Shown piece by piece: positions 33,637-44,635 of a stretch of DNA of 64,000 nt. The stretch's first letter is position 1. Every line of letters starts with the position of its first letter. Under the pieces are notes generated by a model, which did no database searches, was not told where the DNA came from, and saw nothing but the letters and a program-made list of their open reading frames with translations. The DNA is from Adiantum capillus-veneris (taxonomy: Eukaryota > Streptophyta > Polypodiopsida > Polypodiales > Pteridaceae), in contig CM043955.1 in the NCBI GenBank assembly GCA_014529385.2, forward strand, positions 139,923,108 through 139,987,107, given 5' to 3'. A program made the position numbers and the translations under genes.

Positions 33637-33970
33637 TGGAGGCTGCATCAGAGGATTCAGATCACTTTGGCTCGACATGCACGACGCCCGGCCAGACTAC
33701 TGACCATGGAGGAGATTGATGAGATCCGCCAGCGACCGATGTTGGATCTCTTGTGATCTAGCTATCCCAGCTAGTTGCTAGTTCACACCTAGTAGTTTAG
33801 GATTCCATAGTATTTTATTTTATTTTTATTGTGACATTTGTTATTTCATTTTTGTCATCTTGTTACTCTGACTCTGACTTTGTATCAGATCCACCACATT
33901 GTAACTTTCTGGTCTCATAGGTCACTTTGGCCTTTTGAAGACGTTAATATAACATTTCATTTCATTTCAT

Positions 33971-33973
<3 letters not shown>
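33637..33973 (+). other. LINE A 3' UTR with terminal hairpin
   Basis: Ends with TCTCATAG, the inverted repeat GGTCA-CTT-TGGCC (33920-33932), TTTTGAAGACGTTAATAT and TTCATTTCATTC before the (TC)n. The same arrangement closes the other LINE copies in this window. Confidence 0.85.

Positions 33974-34031
<58 letters not shown>
33974..34031. repeat. (TC)n between LINE copies A and B
   Basis: 58 bp TC tract; tail of A and 5' flank of B. Confidence 0.97.
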
Positions 34032-34034
<3 letters not shown>

Positions 34035-34390
34035 CTTCAACAAAATACGCAATCGTTTTTTGACCTACTAGACAACAGTTCACTCTTTTGATCATAACTT
34101 CTTCATCTGAACTCCATCTATAGCCTCAATCGAAGAGCACGACACGCTCTACGCATTGATGTAAAGGCAGAAATTTTCAGAGTTATGGAAGGCGTTTCTG
34201 TAGCAGCATTTGTGAAGTGAACATGTTCAAGAAAGTTGACTCTCATCTATTATTTTACATACAATATCTTCTTGCACTCGCAAGGGTTCTTCTTTAACAA
34301 GGTCCACAACCATTGTAGAAAATGATCCAGAATCTCGTAAGTGTGGAGATAGCACCACAACCACCCGACCAACGACATCGGAAACCATGA

Positions 34391-34808
34391 TCATGGTATA
34401 CTTGGTATCGTTGCAAGAGAAGGTAAACAAACAAGACGAAGACTTACGGACACTTGCAATGGAGAATGGCACACTAAGGGTACTTGTGGTTGAGAATGAG
34501 AAACTCAAGAGGACACTTGAGATGCAACGACATGTTTGATGCAACTTGAAGAGGAAGTTAAGGAATGTAAACGCTCTCTTGTGGACTTAAATGCTTTGAA
34601 GGAGCGCATGAGCAAAGTAGAGCATGGCCATGTATTGAAAGAGGAGAAGTTTGACACCATGAGCCGGGATGTATGCGACATGAAAAATGTATGCACAAAC
34701 AAGTCTTGGGCTTATGTATGTGGTAACGATGTGATTTCTAATTCCTCACTCATGCAAGCTATGGTTCAAACAAAGAATGTTGAGAATGTGGATGTGGAGT
34801 TGAAGTAA
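34391..34808 (+). pseudogene. LINE B ORF1 (coiled coil)
   Basis: Two overlapping frames give VSLQEKVNKQDEDLRTLAMENG and QLEEEVKECKRSLVDLNALKERM, heptad-rich coiled coils. A stop/frameshift near 34540 separates them. The RNA-binding C-terminus cannot be traced with confidence beyond 34810. Confidence 0.65.
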
Positions 34809-35162
34809 CGGGAGCGACGTTTCAAGAAGATTTCTTCAAAACCCACTTTGGCATGTCCGGAGTTATGGTCTATGGAGCACATAGAATGGGGAAGCAAGGA
34901 GCCCCTTGCTCGGGAGAACGGCCAATTGCATGCACCATACCCGATGAGACCAAGCGAAAGATTATCCATGATAATAGTTAGATCTATTTGAGGATACAAA
35001 ATGTTTTGTATGTGAAGATCGTACTACTAAGCAACAAAATATGCGTTGCAAGGCATATGAGAAAAAGCATGCGAAAAACAAGGAGATTTCTCACGAAGAA
35101 AATGTGCCAAGGAGAAAGCAACTCCCTCGAACAAATAGGGATACGCGACCTATGAGCCCAAG

Positions 35163-36100
35163 TTACAATTGAAAATATGCTTTTGGAATTGTAATGGATA
35201 CCCATGGAATGTGGGGGTTGGCATTGATAAACTAACAAGCAAAGCCGATGTTGTACTTCTTGTTGAAATTTGGGAGCATGATACACAAAGGATTAACGGC
35301 TTGGAGCATTACAATGTATATTTATTGATGTGGTCGAAGAATCTCAAGCAACGAAGAGAGCAAGAAGGGATAGCATATATGGTTAAGAAAGGATTAGAAG
35401 ATTTTGTAACAATTGTGAAAGATGACAAGTACAAACGTTATGTGTGTAGACATCCACAAGACTGAAGGTGGATTTTTTATAGCCGGTTGCTACATTCCTA
35501 ATCATGATTCTCTCTTTTATGCTTGCATAGATAGAGATCAATCATTTTTTGATTTAGAAGAGAATATTGCTTATGTCAAAGGCGAAGGTGATGTTATAGT
35601 ATTTGGGGATATGAATGCTCACACAAAAACATTGCAACATGATATCAACAATTTGATATGCCGTACATTTCAAGGGAGTTGGAAGAAGTTTACTTATATA
35701 TCGTACTTCAATGGATGAAAAAGAGGCGAATCACTATGGAAAGTTATTTTTACACGTGTGTAATAGCAGGGGTATGCTCATTGCCAATGGTGTATCTTTG
35801 TGGAGTGGAACCAATGGATTTACAAGTAGGAAACATAATAAAGATAGTGTGATTGACTATATGTTACTCTCCAAAAGCCATCATGTATTACATAAAGAGT
35901 TTTATGTTTGGCCAATGGACCTCAGAATCTGACCATTGGACCTTATGTATTCACCTTTCATGTGGAGAAGCAACTAAGCATGATAATCTCAATCAAAGAG
36001 AAGATATATTATTACTAATAGATTTCAAACGGGAACCAATGTACATTGAAATGGTTGAGCAAAAGTTATGGATGACAAAGATTCAATATGACGCACCATA
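35163..36100 (+). pseudogene. LINE B AP endonuclease
   Basis: Reads LKICFWNCNG, then LVEIWEHD, FIAGCYIPNHD, VIVFGDMNAHT (catalytic Asp and Asn), GMLIANGVSLWSG and DSVIDYMLLS. Several frameshifts (about 35440, 35700, 35930). An in-frame TAG lies 24 nt upstream of the LKICF codon, followed by GYATYEP, similar to GFGTYET after the ORF1 stop at 62767. Confidence 0.8.
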
Positions 36101-36205
36101 AGAAACTAAATGGGAAACTTTCAAGAAAGTTATTTGTTCTTGTGCCGAAGAATGCTTTGCCATAAAGCATCTCCATGGTATCAACAAAGATAGATCACAC
36201 AAAAG

Positions 36206-36825
36206 GTGGTTTGATAAAGAATGTCAAAATACTAGAAAGTCCTTGATAAAGCTTGATGCAAGTATGGACAAAGAAAACTATCAAAGTCAATTGCATACAT
36301 ACAAGGCATTGAAACTTGAGGGGCAAGCGTGTTGAGAATTTTAGTAACTTCAGTCTTGTGGATGTCTACACACATTGTAAGCAATTATATGAGCAAGCAA
36401 ATGCTGAAAAAATGCCATTTTATGGTTCACTCCCATGTACTCTCTTTTTTTACTATTGAAGATGTATGCGGTGGTTTGATAAAGAATGTCAAGATGCTAG
36501 AAAGTCCTCAATAAAGCTTGATGCAAATATGGACAAAGAAAACTATCAAAGTCAATTGCATACATACAAGACATTGATTCAAAAGAAGAGAAGAAGATGG
36601 GAAGTAAAGCAACAAATTTTTCAAGTAAAAAAAAAGGCACGTGCATGTGGAAGATTTTAGAGAAACTTTAGGGGCAAGCGGGTTGAGAATTTTGGTAACT
36701 TGAGTCTTGTGGATATGTACACACATTGTAAGCAATTATATGAGCAAACAAATGCTGAAAAAATGTTATTTTATGGTTCACTCCCATGTATGCACTATTT
36801 TTTTACTATTGAGGATGTATGCGGT
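36206..36825 (+). repeat. Internal tandem duplication in LINE B between endonuclease and RT
   Basis: 36206-36310 recurs at 36468-36573, and 36311-36470 recurs at 36661-36825. The second unit keeps about 88 bp (around 36574-36660) that the first lacks. Divergence of several percent shows the duplication is old. Confidence 0.85.
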
Positions 36826-38640
36826 AGGCATGAAAAGTTTGCCACTCGCAAAGCGGGAGATCTTCAAGGTATCGAGACGGAGATGATCAAATGGACGGGA
36901 GATTTTACCCATGAGTGGATTGTAATACATGTTATGCCTTATGATTGGAGTACTAATTGGGTTAAGCCTTTGCATAAAGGAAGGGATGTAAAGAATGTAA
37001 ACAACTATTGAACTATAATGATTGGGTCTCTTATGGCAAAGTTGTTTCGGTGCATAATGGAGATGAAATTGAGTGATTGGGCTGAAGAGAATCAGAAGCG
37101 GGCAAAAGGACAAGCGTGTTTTCGTCGATGCCATAGCACCATTGATCATCTTGTCACTCTTCGTGTTCTCATTTGGGAAAGTCGGTTGAAAGGCAAACGA
37201 TCGTATTGTTGTTTTGTGGACTTTAAGAAAGCCTTTGATATGATTCCACGTAACAATTTGTGGAGAAGGATGGAAGACCTTCAAGTGCCAAGTGAGTTTA
37301 TGCTTGTGGTTTCTCGAATCTATGAGAAGGTGATTTGTCAATTACGCACGGGAAGAGAAATTTCAGAAATTTTTGTAAGCACTATCGGGGTTAAACAAGG
37401 ATGTCCGTTGTCACTAACTCTCTTTGTTCTATGCATCGATCAATTGGAACAAATGGTACTTGACTTTATGCAAGAAGAAGGCATTGAAGAGGTCACTATT
37501 TGCAATGCGGTAATCATGCTTTTGTTGAATGCGAATGATGTAGTGCTTCTAGCACACACTTGAAGATGCACAAAAGCTTATGGTTGTCCTTGAGAACCTT
37601 TGCTTGCATAGTGGATTGATTGTGAATGAATCCAAAACAAATGTTATGCTTGTGAAAACCAACCATAAGGAGAAGCCATGCATTGTGTACAACAATGAGA
37701 CACTTGAAGTTGTTGAGAGCTTTAAGTACCTTGGCCTTGAGATTCCGTCCAATCACAAGTGGCATGAATGTGCTATGAATCATTTGGAAGCGGGAAAGGG
37801 AGCATATTATGCATTTGAGAACATGTGTAATGCGGGAAACATCAAGTGTTGGCTTCTCAAGAAGTATCTTTTTGATGCTTTGGTGACACCGGTTCTTCTT
37901 TATGGAGTTGAAGTGTGGGGCGCGATCATCTCAAAGTCAAGTCGTCTTTTCCAATGTTACTGGGTAGTTTTTCTACTTGGAAAGAGTTTGAGAATGTTCA
38001 AAAGCGTTTCTCTCCAAGTTAAGACACAAACACCATATATGCTCCTACTTCTTGAGTCGGGATCTCTTCCAATTGAGGTTATGAGCATGGAAAGTGTTGT
38101 GGAGTAAATGATAAAGATGCGTCAAAACCCCTCACATCGACTTCCTACAATTGCATGGGAAGCAAGCAAAAAAGTTCAAAAGACGCATAAAAACAAGATC
38201 TTGAGCACAGGATGGATGCAAGACATAAAGAAGTGGTTTGGGAGATGGGATGCATTACACTTACTACATGATGCTTCACTTGACTCCCAAGTGAATGAAG
38301 CTTTTCTACAACGCCAATGTATTATGGCTTGGGAGAAATTCGATGGGTCACGCTTCTCACATTACACCACCCATATTGCCTCCAACTACAAAACCATGTT
38401 CTTCGCTGAAAGAGGAAACCATACTCACACTTACATGCTTGAGCCTATCCCCTTGTCAGCGATATGCACTATCGCAGCCATTCGACTTAGCTCCCATTTC
38501 CTTTGATGTGAGAGAGGGCGTTTGGGCAATGAAGAAGAGTCAAATCGACTATGCACATTATGCTCACTGCAAGTTCGAGAGTCCGAGTACTACACACCAC
38601 TAGAGTGCTCAGCTTTTGATGACATCCCAACTTGCTTCTC
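36826..38640 (+). pseudogene. LINE B reverse transcriptase and C-terminus, catalytic site lost
   Basis: Reads QACFRRCHSTIDHLVTLR, CFVDFKKAFDMIPRNNLW, GVKQGCPLSLTLF, then LLLNANDVVLL where YADD is expected, so the Tyr and the first catalytic Asp are replaced. The thumb region and KIKWWLLKKYLFDALVTPVLLYGVEVWG-like segment follow. Near 38555 comes CTLCSLQV...YYTPLEC, the zinc-binding end with His changed to Tyr. Stops at 37011 and 37561. Confidence 0.85.
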
Positions 38641-38812
38641 TCACATTTTCAGCCATGACTTAGACCTAGACACTTTCCTCTCCCAGCCACAGTGTGGACT
38701 CTCCATTGCAACTCTCATCACCATAATTTTGGAGCATCGAGAGTCACTCATCAGTCATACACATACTACATCACATGTATCTTTGGTCCCCTTGACCTCC
38801 AAAGACGATAAT

Positions 38813-38816
<4 letters not shown>

Positions 38817-38881
<65 letters not shown>
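38817..38881. repeat. (TC)n tail of LINE B
   Basis: 65 bp TC tract. Confidence 0.97.
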
Positions 38882-38887
<6 letters not shown>

Positions 38888-38960
38888 CAGATCCACCACA
38901 TTGTAATGTTCTGGTCTCATAGGTCAATTTGGCCTTTTGAAGACGTTAACATAACATTTC

Positions 38961-38963
<3 letters not shown>
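38882..38963 (+). mobile_element. Severely 5'-truncated LINE, last ~80 bp only (copy c)
   Basis: TGTGTATCAGATCCACCAC, TCTCATAG, hairpin GGTCAATTTGGCC (38922-38934), GAAGACGTTAACATAAC, then (TC)n. It matches the end of LINE A (33885-33973) and is bounded by (TC)n on both sides. Confidence 0.9.

Positions 38964-39040
<77 letters not shown>
38964..39040. repeat. (TC)n-(GT)n
   Basis: TC run to 38996, then GT run to 39040, lying between two nearly identical LINE tails. Confidence 0.96.
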
Positions 39041-39042
<2 letters not shown>

Positions 39043-39115
39043 CAGATCCACCACATTGTAATGTTCTGGTCTCATAGGTCAATTTGGCCTTTTGAAGACG
39101 TTAACATAACATTTC

Positions 39116-39118
<3 letters not shown>
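39041..39118 (+). mobile_element. Second 5'-truncated LINE tail (copy d)
   Basis: Practically identical to copy c over its whole length, with the hairpin at 39077-39089. It could be an independent insertion or a local duplication of copy c together with its repeats. Confidence 0.88.

Positions 39119-39193
<75 letters not shown>
39119..39193. repeat. (TC)n between LINE copies d and h
   Basis: 75 bp TC tract. Confidence 0.97.
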
Positions 39194-39195
<2 letters not shown>

Positions 39196-40385
39196 TTGAT
39201 ATGTATAAAGATGAGGTTTCCGATTACCTTGATAGAGAGGGTGACAAAGGTGCCCAGTTGGCAAGGACATGGATTCCATTGTTGTTATATGTTGATGATA
39301 TTGTGTTGATCTCTGACTCACTAGAGAGTATGCATTGACATTTAGCTGCATTACATACCTTTTACCGAGGATAGTGGATAGTCTGTAAACCTTGGTAAAA
39401 CCAAGGTTATGGTGTTTAACACCACACCGTCGTGGATCAAGAGACCACATCTACATTCGATTATGGTTAGGAGACTGTGGAGTACGCAGATGCATACACT
39501 TATCTTGGAATAGACTTCACTAGGCCAAGGTTTTCTTTGAAAAGAGCAACAAAGACTAGATTGACCAAAGCATGTGCGGCCCTGGGAGGATTGGAGAGAA
39601 TGTGCTCGCAGGTTCAGTTCAGTAACCCCGAACAAAGCTCAAGTTCTTTGATCTCTTGGTTGCTTCAGCTATTCTCTATGGGGTTCAGGTTTGAAGACTC
39701 TCTGTGGGTCAGGATGGGTGAAGAGGTATGGAAAGGCCCTTAGTATCTATGATCTCTCGGCTCATTAGAGCCAAGGCCTCTGTGCCACACAAGATCATTA
39801 GAGCGGAATTAGCAGTCTCCTTTATGCATAGTTTATGGGATACTACCAAAGATAGATATGCCAGATTGGCCCTGGAGTCCTCTAGACAATTAGCTTTACA
39901 TGGGGACACACCATGCTAGCATGCACAAATGTCACCATTGTTCCAGATACATGGTTTCAACATGGATTGCTTGCCTCCCTGCTAGACTCCAGTACTCCCT
40001 TGATGCACCATCGTTGTCTCATATATGGGTGGAGATTACTAGACTCATTTGCCAAGACCTAACCCAGTTGGATAGCAGGAGCATATGGATAGAGCCGACA
40101 CAGCAGTTGGGCATGAAGATGGCTTTCTATAGAGAGCATCTTCTTCAACTCACACGGCATGCGTTTGTGATTCGGCCCAGCTAAATGCATACGCATCTAT
40201 CTCATGGGTTACAGAGTGCCATTAGTCAGATACGGACATCTTCACAACAGCTTGAGATTGAGACTCGTAGATTCAGAGGGATACAAGCAACTGGCAAGAT
40301 ATGCCGCCTATGCCATACAAAACCAAAGACGGAAATTTTGGCCCCCCGAGGACGTAAATACATCAGCATCATCATCATCATCATC

Positions 40386-40390
<5 letters not shown>
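39194..40390 (+). mobile_element. 5'-truncated LINE (copy h), RT palm to 3' end
   Basis: Starts abruptly inside reverse transcriptase: FDMYKDEVSDY, ARTWIPLLLYVDDIVLISD (YADD as YVDD), SLESMH, matching 32100-32260 of LINE A. Thumb and C-terminus follow in shifting frames (LESSRQLALHGDT, MAFYREHLLQLT). The zinc-binding end is broken off at ICRLCH. The 3' end GGACGTAAATACATC carries (ATC)n before the (TC)n. Confidence 0.88.

Positions 40391-40465
<75 letters not shown>
40391..40465. repeat. (TC)n tail ending the LINE chain
   Basis: 75 bp TC tract following (ATC)n; the next sequence is not LINE. Confidence 0.97.
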
Positions 40466-40468
<3 letters not shown>

Positions 40469-41498
40469 GTGACGACGTGGCATGACCACCAGGACAAATT
40501 CCAGAAAAAATGTCATAAGGGTTCCTGTCCGGTGGGGCCCAAGGGACAAAGAATTAAAGAACTGAAACTCAAAGTTGTACTAACTTATGGTACCACGGCC
40601 GAGGGGTCTAAAATGAAGCTTGCACTCTGAAAGAGAGTTCCGTAAATCGCGCTGACATGTTGATCAAGTGCTCCACAGACCCAAGATTTACGAAACCCCT
40701 GAAGAATTACCCGATTGATGAGATTTACTCGAGATGGTGAAAGGCCATTGATTCTTCTCTCAGGTCAAGAGGAAAGCTGAAAGAACGGACAAGTGAAGAA
40801 AAGCGGAACCTGTACTCGCAGATAGTGTCTATGTGGATCAAAGGAACCCGTTTGGAGTCGAGATCTTTTTGGGAGTCTTTGGAAGAGTAACATCGACATG
40901 TGAGTCTTTGGAAGAGTGACATCGACATGTGAGTATGGACCGTGGTGGGCCTATCTCACCACGTTCAAGAGTAGATGGATAAGGACTTGAGGAAGCCGTC
41001 ATTCATGGCGGGGCGGCTTGGCCTAGCCTCAACGTGAGGAGGAGAGATGTCACACGCACATGGGCTCATTGTGCCATGCGAACATGTACAGCCCAGGGCC
41101 AATTAGTAGACTAGGTAAAGCCTGGGGCAGCATATAGTGCTACCTTTGCAAGCCTGTTCGCAGGACCTGCATGTCGAGATCCCCTCCATAACTCTCTTTG
41201 CATAAAACTATGAGGTGGCAGCGGTTTATGGAGTGTTTTTGCAGGCATCCGACGGTGTTGACCAGTAGCCTATGGGACTCAATGAGGGCAGAAGTAGCAG
41301 CTGACATTTACAGCTATCCCCTCGATATCACATTAATAAGGAACCGTCATGCCATTGACCGTCAAATAACACATTAATAAGCAGCCCATGAACTACTCCA
41401 GTAATTAGTACTTACTCTCATTGACACTTTCATACAAATCTTGAATACGTGCCCTATTCTGGAAATAAATGTTGAGAAAAATAGAATTTGAGACTTAC
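40466..41498. other. Intron DNA with LTR-like remnants
   Basis: GACGTGGCATGACC near 40476 resembles the LTR start at 59357, and ADMLIKCSTDPRF near 40655 may be a copia RNase H end, but neither is certain. Two 29 bp tandem units lie at 40873-40930. A pseudo-exon-like duplicate of the DXO exon end lies at 41416-41458. Confidence 0.45.
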
Positions 41499-42231
41499 TC
41501 TCTTTGACACTTCCATACAGCCAACACAGCACTTGATCTGCAAATGCTAAGCAAACTCCTCCCTGACAAGAAAATAAAATTTGAAACACACCGGACAATT
41601 TGAGACGCATGAAAACAGTCTCAACACAATTCTACTTGATCGAGTACTTGACTAGCTTGTCATATCAATAATACAAACTTCAGAACATGTAACCTAAGGA
41701 TTTGTTTGAGGAAAAAAGATTAACAAGAAAAAACTGCCGACAACATACTGCTCAGAACATGTTCATAAAGCTGAGAAGCATATTTCTCAGAACTGGGTTC
41801 TCAGAATCTAAACCAGAAGATTAGGAGAACATGTAACTCATAATTGTAGCTTAAATGCTAGATAAAAAATTTAATGCCTCTTTGACTGTTTAGCACCTGG
41901 CAATCAATCAGAACACACAACCTTGAAAGATGCTATTTTCATTACATTGATCACTAAGCTAATGTCATTTATTAAATTTACATGGAGAGCCAAAGATTTG
42001 GACATATTCGTTATAACTAACCTGCCACAAATTCCGTTCCTTCACACGCTGAGTTATCTCTCTTGTCCTCATGATCTCAGTTCGCATAATGTAACCATTA
42101 TCATCTCTACAAGTCCATTCATGAAAACATTTCAAAAAAGAACAACCACATGCTCTTGTCTTTACAAGGTGTGTAAACAAATACCTGAAGGCGCACACAA
42201 TCTTTGACACACCAGCAAGAAAAGATTGTAT
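41499..42231 (-). CDS. DXO1: DXO/RAI1-like NAD-decapping exoribonuclease, three internal exons
   Basis: Three exons with GT-AG borders lie on the minus strand: 42231-42185, 42106-42022 and 41562-41499. Joined in frame they read [44 protein letters not shown] and [21 protein letters not shown]. This is the C-terminal part of the DXO/RAI1 fold as found in plant DXO1, which removes NAD caps from RNA. The last exon ends in phase 1, exactly matching the terminal exon at 18396-18290. Catalytic acidic residues would lie in earlier exons, which I could not find in the window. No stop or shift interrupts the four exons, so the gene may be working. Confidence 0.85.
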
Positions 42232-44469
42232 CTACAGGAAGATAAAATGTATCATTCAATTTCCAACAAATAATAAGAGAGACATCAAATTTGGAACTTT
42301 CCTTGCAGATAATAGCAACTGAACTGATGCTTGCTTGCGGTTAGAAGACCCAACCATGTTTCGGTAGGGCCAAAACACCAAACGGCCGAAACTTGACAGT
42401 GAAACGCCTTGAAGAGAAACTTTGCCATCCATGGACCACAAGCAAAGAAAAGAAGAGGCAAAGACATGGATAACACAACATTTGCCAGTGATGCAAAACC
42501 TGCTGAATAATCAAACTCCTCAGCTAACCAAGGAGACTCACTATCCTGCTCTCCCCCGATAAAACCTGCTGTTAGAGGCACGCAAACCACCAAAGAATCA
42601 ACACACTACTAAACTGGCCTATCTTGGGACACCTGAGCTGCCTCCAACTGCTGATCCTCATGCTCTATTTGTCTATCCATCTGCTCTAAAAAATCCTCTC
42701 AATCCTAATCTGGTACCTCTCCTCAGGAGGTCTTGTAGCAGGGAAGGTGTGTCGTGCTCTCTACAGTGGGTGCTCCTCAGTGCAGTATGCAAGAAACCTC
42801 ACTCCAACAGTAGAAAACATCACACCGAAATGGAACAATAGCTCAAAGCACAACAGACTCAAAACTCAGTGGAGCTCGACAAACTGATAGCACCATACAG
42901 ACTCTGGCTGGCAGCACACTCAGCTCCAAGCCCAGGGGTGTTGAGGCTCCAATGTGCAGGGAGGGTGCACATGTGCGGTGCTGGACTCAAGACTACAGAC
43001 TCAAGACTCAAGACGCTCGACCATACAAAGTGGATGATGATCTCATAATATCCGACGACTAGATCCAACCACACATATATACAACCATAAAGAGCCACCA
43101 AAGGCTAGCAAAATATCCCATTCCAACTAAGCCTATCTCCAAACTGCGGTGGTGATGGTCTGGCCATGATGTCTACCAGGCCACTACCCGTATCACTACC
43201 ACATATCACTACCCAGACAACCTGTAACTAATTGCCTGTCCTGTGCAAGTGCCTCTGTAGCCATGCTGTAGGTTGCCCGCCACAAGACCACTCACCGTCT
43301 CGGAGACTGGTGGTAGGTACTCGGAGAGTGGGGGTAGCTACTGCAAACTCAGAAGGAGACTCTGGAGTTGGTGCTGTGAAGTGAGGACCTAATGTGTACT
43401 GCAGGCAACTAATGTCACCAAGCAAATTGAACTCAAAACTGCTACAGTAGACTAACACTACTCGACCGCTGTGTAGCAAAACAAATTCCTCAAGGCCTTA
43501 CATTCCCTGCACCCACAACCACATACATAGGTAGGCGTGAGGGCCAGGTAGGAAGGGGCGAGTCTATAGGTGGGTAGGGCCGAGAGGTAGATAGGACCTA
43601 GGTGCGAGGTGTGGCTATCTAAGGGCGAGTAGAGGTGGGTAGAGGCGAGAAGTAGGTAGGTAGGGGCGAGAACTAGAAAGGGGCAAGAGGTACGCTTACG
43701 TTAAAGTCTTAACGCTGGAGTAGCTTGTTGCGTAGATTTCTTTTAGCGCTTGAAGATTATTGAAGAAAGAAGAAAAAAATGACCCACGTAAGAACTTCAA
43801 ATGTTTCACGACAAGGCTAGGCGGCTGGTGGGCAAGGGAGTAGATAGGAGAGAAGAGGGGGGCAAGGGGAAGGTTGGGTAGGGGCAAGGAGATGGGGAGG
43901 GACGAGAGAGGGAGAGAGAGAGAGAGAAAGAAAGAAAGAAAGATTTTTAACGTCTATGTCAGGCCGAAATCGGCCTATGAGACAAATCAAATGTACATGG
44001 TGTGTATGTCATCCGTCTATCGGAAAGACAAATGAAACAAAACTGATACAAAACTGAACTGAATGTAGGTAGTGGAGTATCTGAGGAGGGATGGAGCTCT
44101 ATCTCTAGGGGTATATGCATGTCTATATGCTCAAGGTAGTACAATCATGAGAATGCGTCAAGCTATCTAGCTCCATCCTGTACTAATGGGGGGATGTAAG
44201 ATGTGGTACATGGGCGGGTCTGGTGCCAAGGCTACCCGGATGAAAGCTGTCGGGTCGAGAGAGAAGGGGGGGGGGGGTAGGGGCCAGGGGATGAGGAGAG
44301 GGGGTGGTTAGGGGCGAGAGGAAGGGAAGGGGTAGTTAGGGGCGAGAGAGTATGGGGGAGGGATTCGGGAAGGGGGCCAGGGTACGTATGGTTTGCATTA
44401 AAATCAGAAATTTCGTGTGGTGCCCTGAAGGATTTGAAAACGCATGCCCACATCCATCCTATGACTGAC
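42232..44469. other. Intron or intergenic DNA, no recognised exon
   Basis: A minus-strand open frame at 42285-42593 is hydrophobic but matches nothing I know. 42600-43500 has repeated ACTCAAGACT units and a TATATAT (43074-43080) as in a decayed LTR. 43500-44400 is rich in GGGGCGAG and GTAGG repeats. Confidence 0.45.
43907..44160 (-). mobile_element. LINE 3' end in minus orientation (copy f)
   Basis: On the minus strand: GTCTCATA, a perfect hairpin GGCCGA-TT-TCGGCC (43975-43962), CTGACATAGACGTTAAAAATC, (TTTC)n and (TC)n down to 43907. Same layout as the plus-strand LINE ends. Upstream LINE sequence fades out near 44160. Confidence 0.78.
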
Positions 44470-44635
44470 TGAAGCAACCCAAAATGTTACTGGAAGCTTG
44501 CAATTTACCAACAGAGTACCATCCTGTGAACCATAGTGTGATACAAATGCAGCTACACCAGCAGCAGCTGACAGAAATCTCGTGTCAATAGCAAGAGTCC
44601 TCGTCTGGCCACATCCAAAACTCGGCGGCACAAGC
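44470..44635 (-). CDS. Candidate host exon, unidentified protein
   Basis: Between an acceptor ...TATCAG and a donor GTCAGT, the minus strand reads LVPPSFGCGQTRTLAIDTRF, then LSAAAGVAAFVSHYGSQDGTLL and NCKLPVTFWVAS without a stop. The composition looks like a conserved protein rather than an element, and the strand agrees with the DXO-like gene, but I cannot name the family or show that it belongs to that gene. Confidence 0.4.

Larger units (their letters stand above)
28413..33973 (+). mobile_element. Near full-length LINE (copy A), ORF1 plus ORF2, (TC)n tailed
   Basis: About 5.6 kb: GC-rich leader (28413-29110), ORF1, ORF2 with endonuclease, reverse transcriptase and Cys-His end, then a 3' UTR ending in a hairpin and the (TC)n tail. 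(TC)n lies on both sides. The reverse transcriptase reads FRKAFDTVPR and GVKQGCPLSPTLF, unlike the KAYDRVxW of plant L1 elements, and there is no poly(A). It is damaged only by a few stops and one frameshift. The only in-frame stops inside the domains can be explained by C-to-T or G-to-A changes. Confidence 0.9.
34032..38816 (+). mobile_element. Full-length but decayed LINE (copy B) of a second subfamily
   Basis: Same order as LINE A (ORF1 coiled coil, endonuclease, reverse transcriptase, Cys-rich end) but far diverged and AT-richer, so a different subfamily. It ends in GGTC-CCCTT-GACC, CCAAAGACGATAATAAAATC, then (TC)n. Confidence 0.88.

Noticed and set aside
28353-40465. CRISPR-like or satellite array
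   Set aside because: The repeats are TC microsatellites between retroelements of different length and subfamily, not regular repeat-spacer units.
40620-40740. Possible copia RNase H end (ADMLIKCSTDPRF)
   Set aside because: Too short and no neighbouring copia domains; left as a remark only.
41416-41458. Apparent fourth DXO exon with GT-AG borders
   Set aside because: Its splice would bring a TAG right after the junction, while the exon at 18396 continues the protein exactly. It looks like a partial duplicate of the preceding exon end.
42285-42593. Hydrophobic 102-codon frame upstream of the DXO exons
   Set aside because: Does not match the DXO family and lacks a supporting homologue known to me; not called as an exon.
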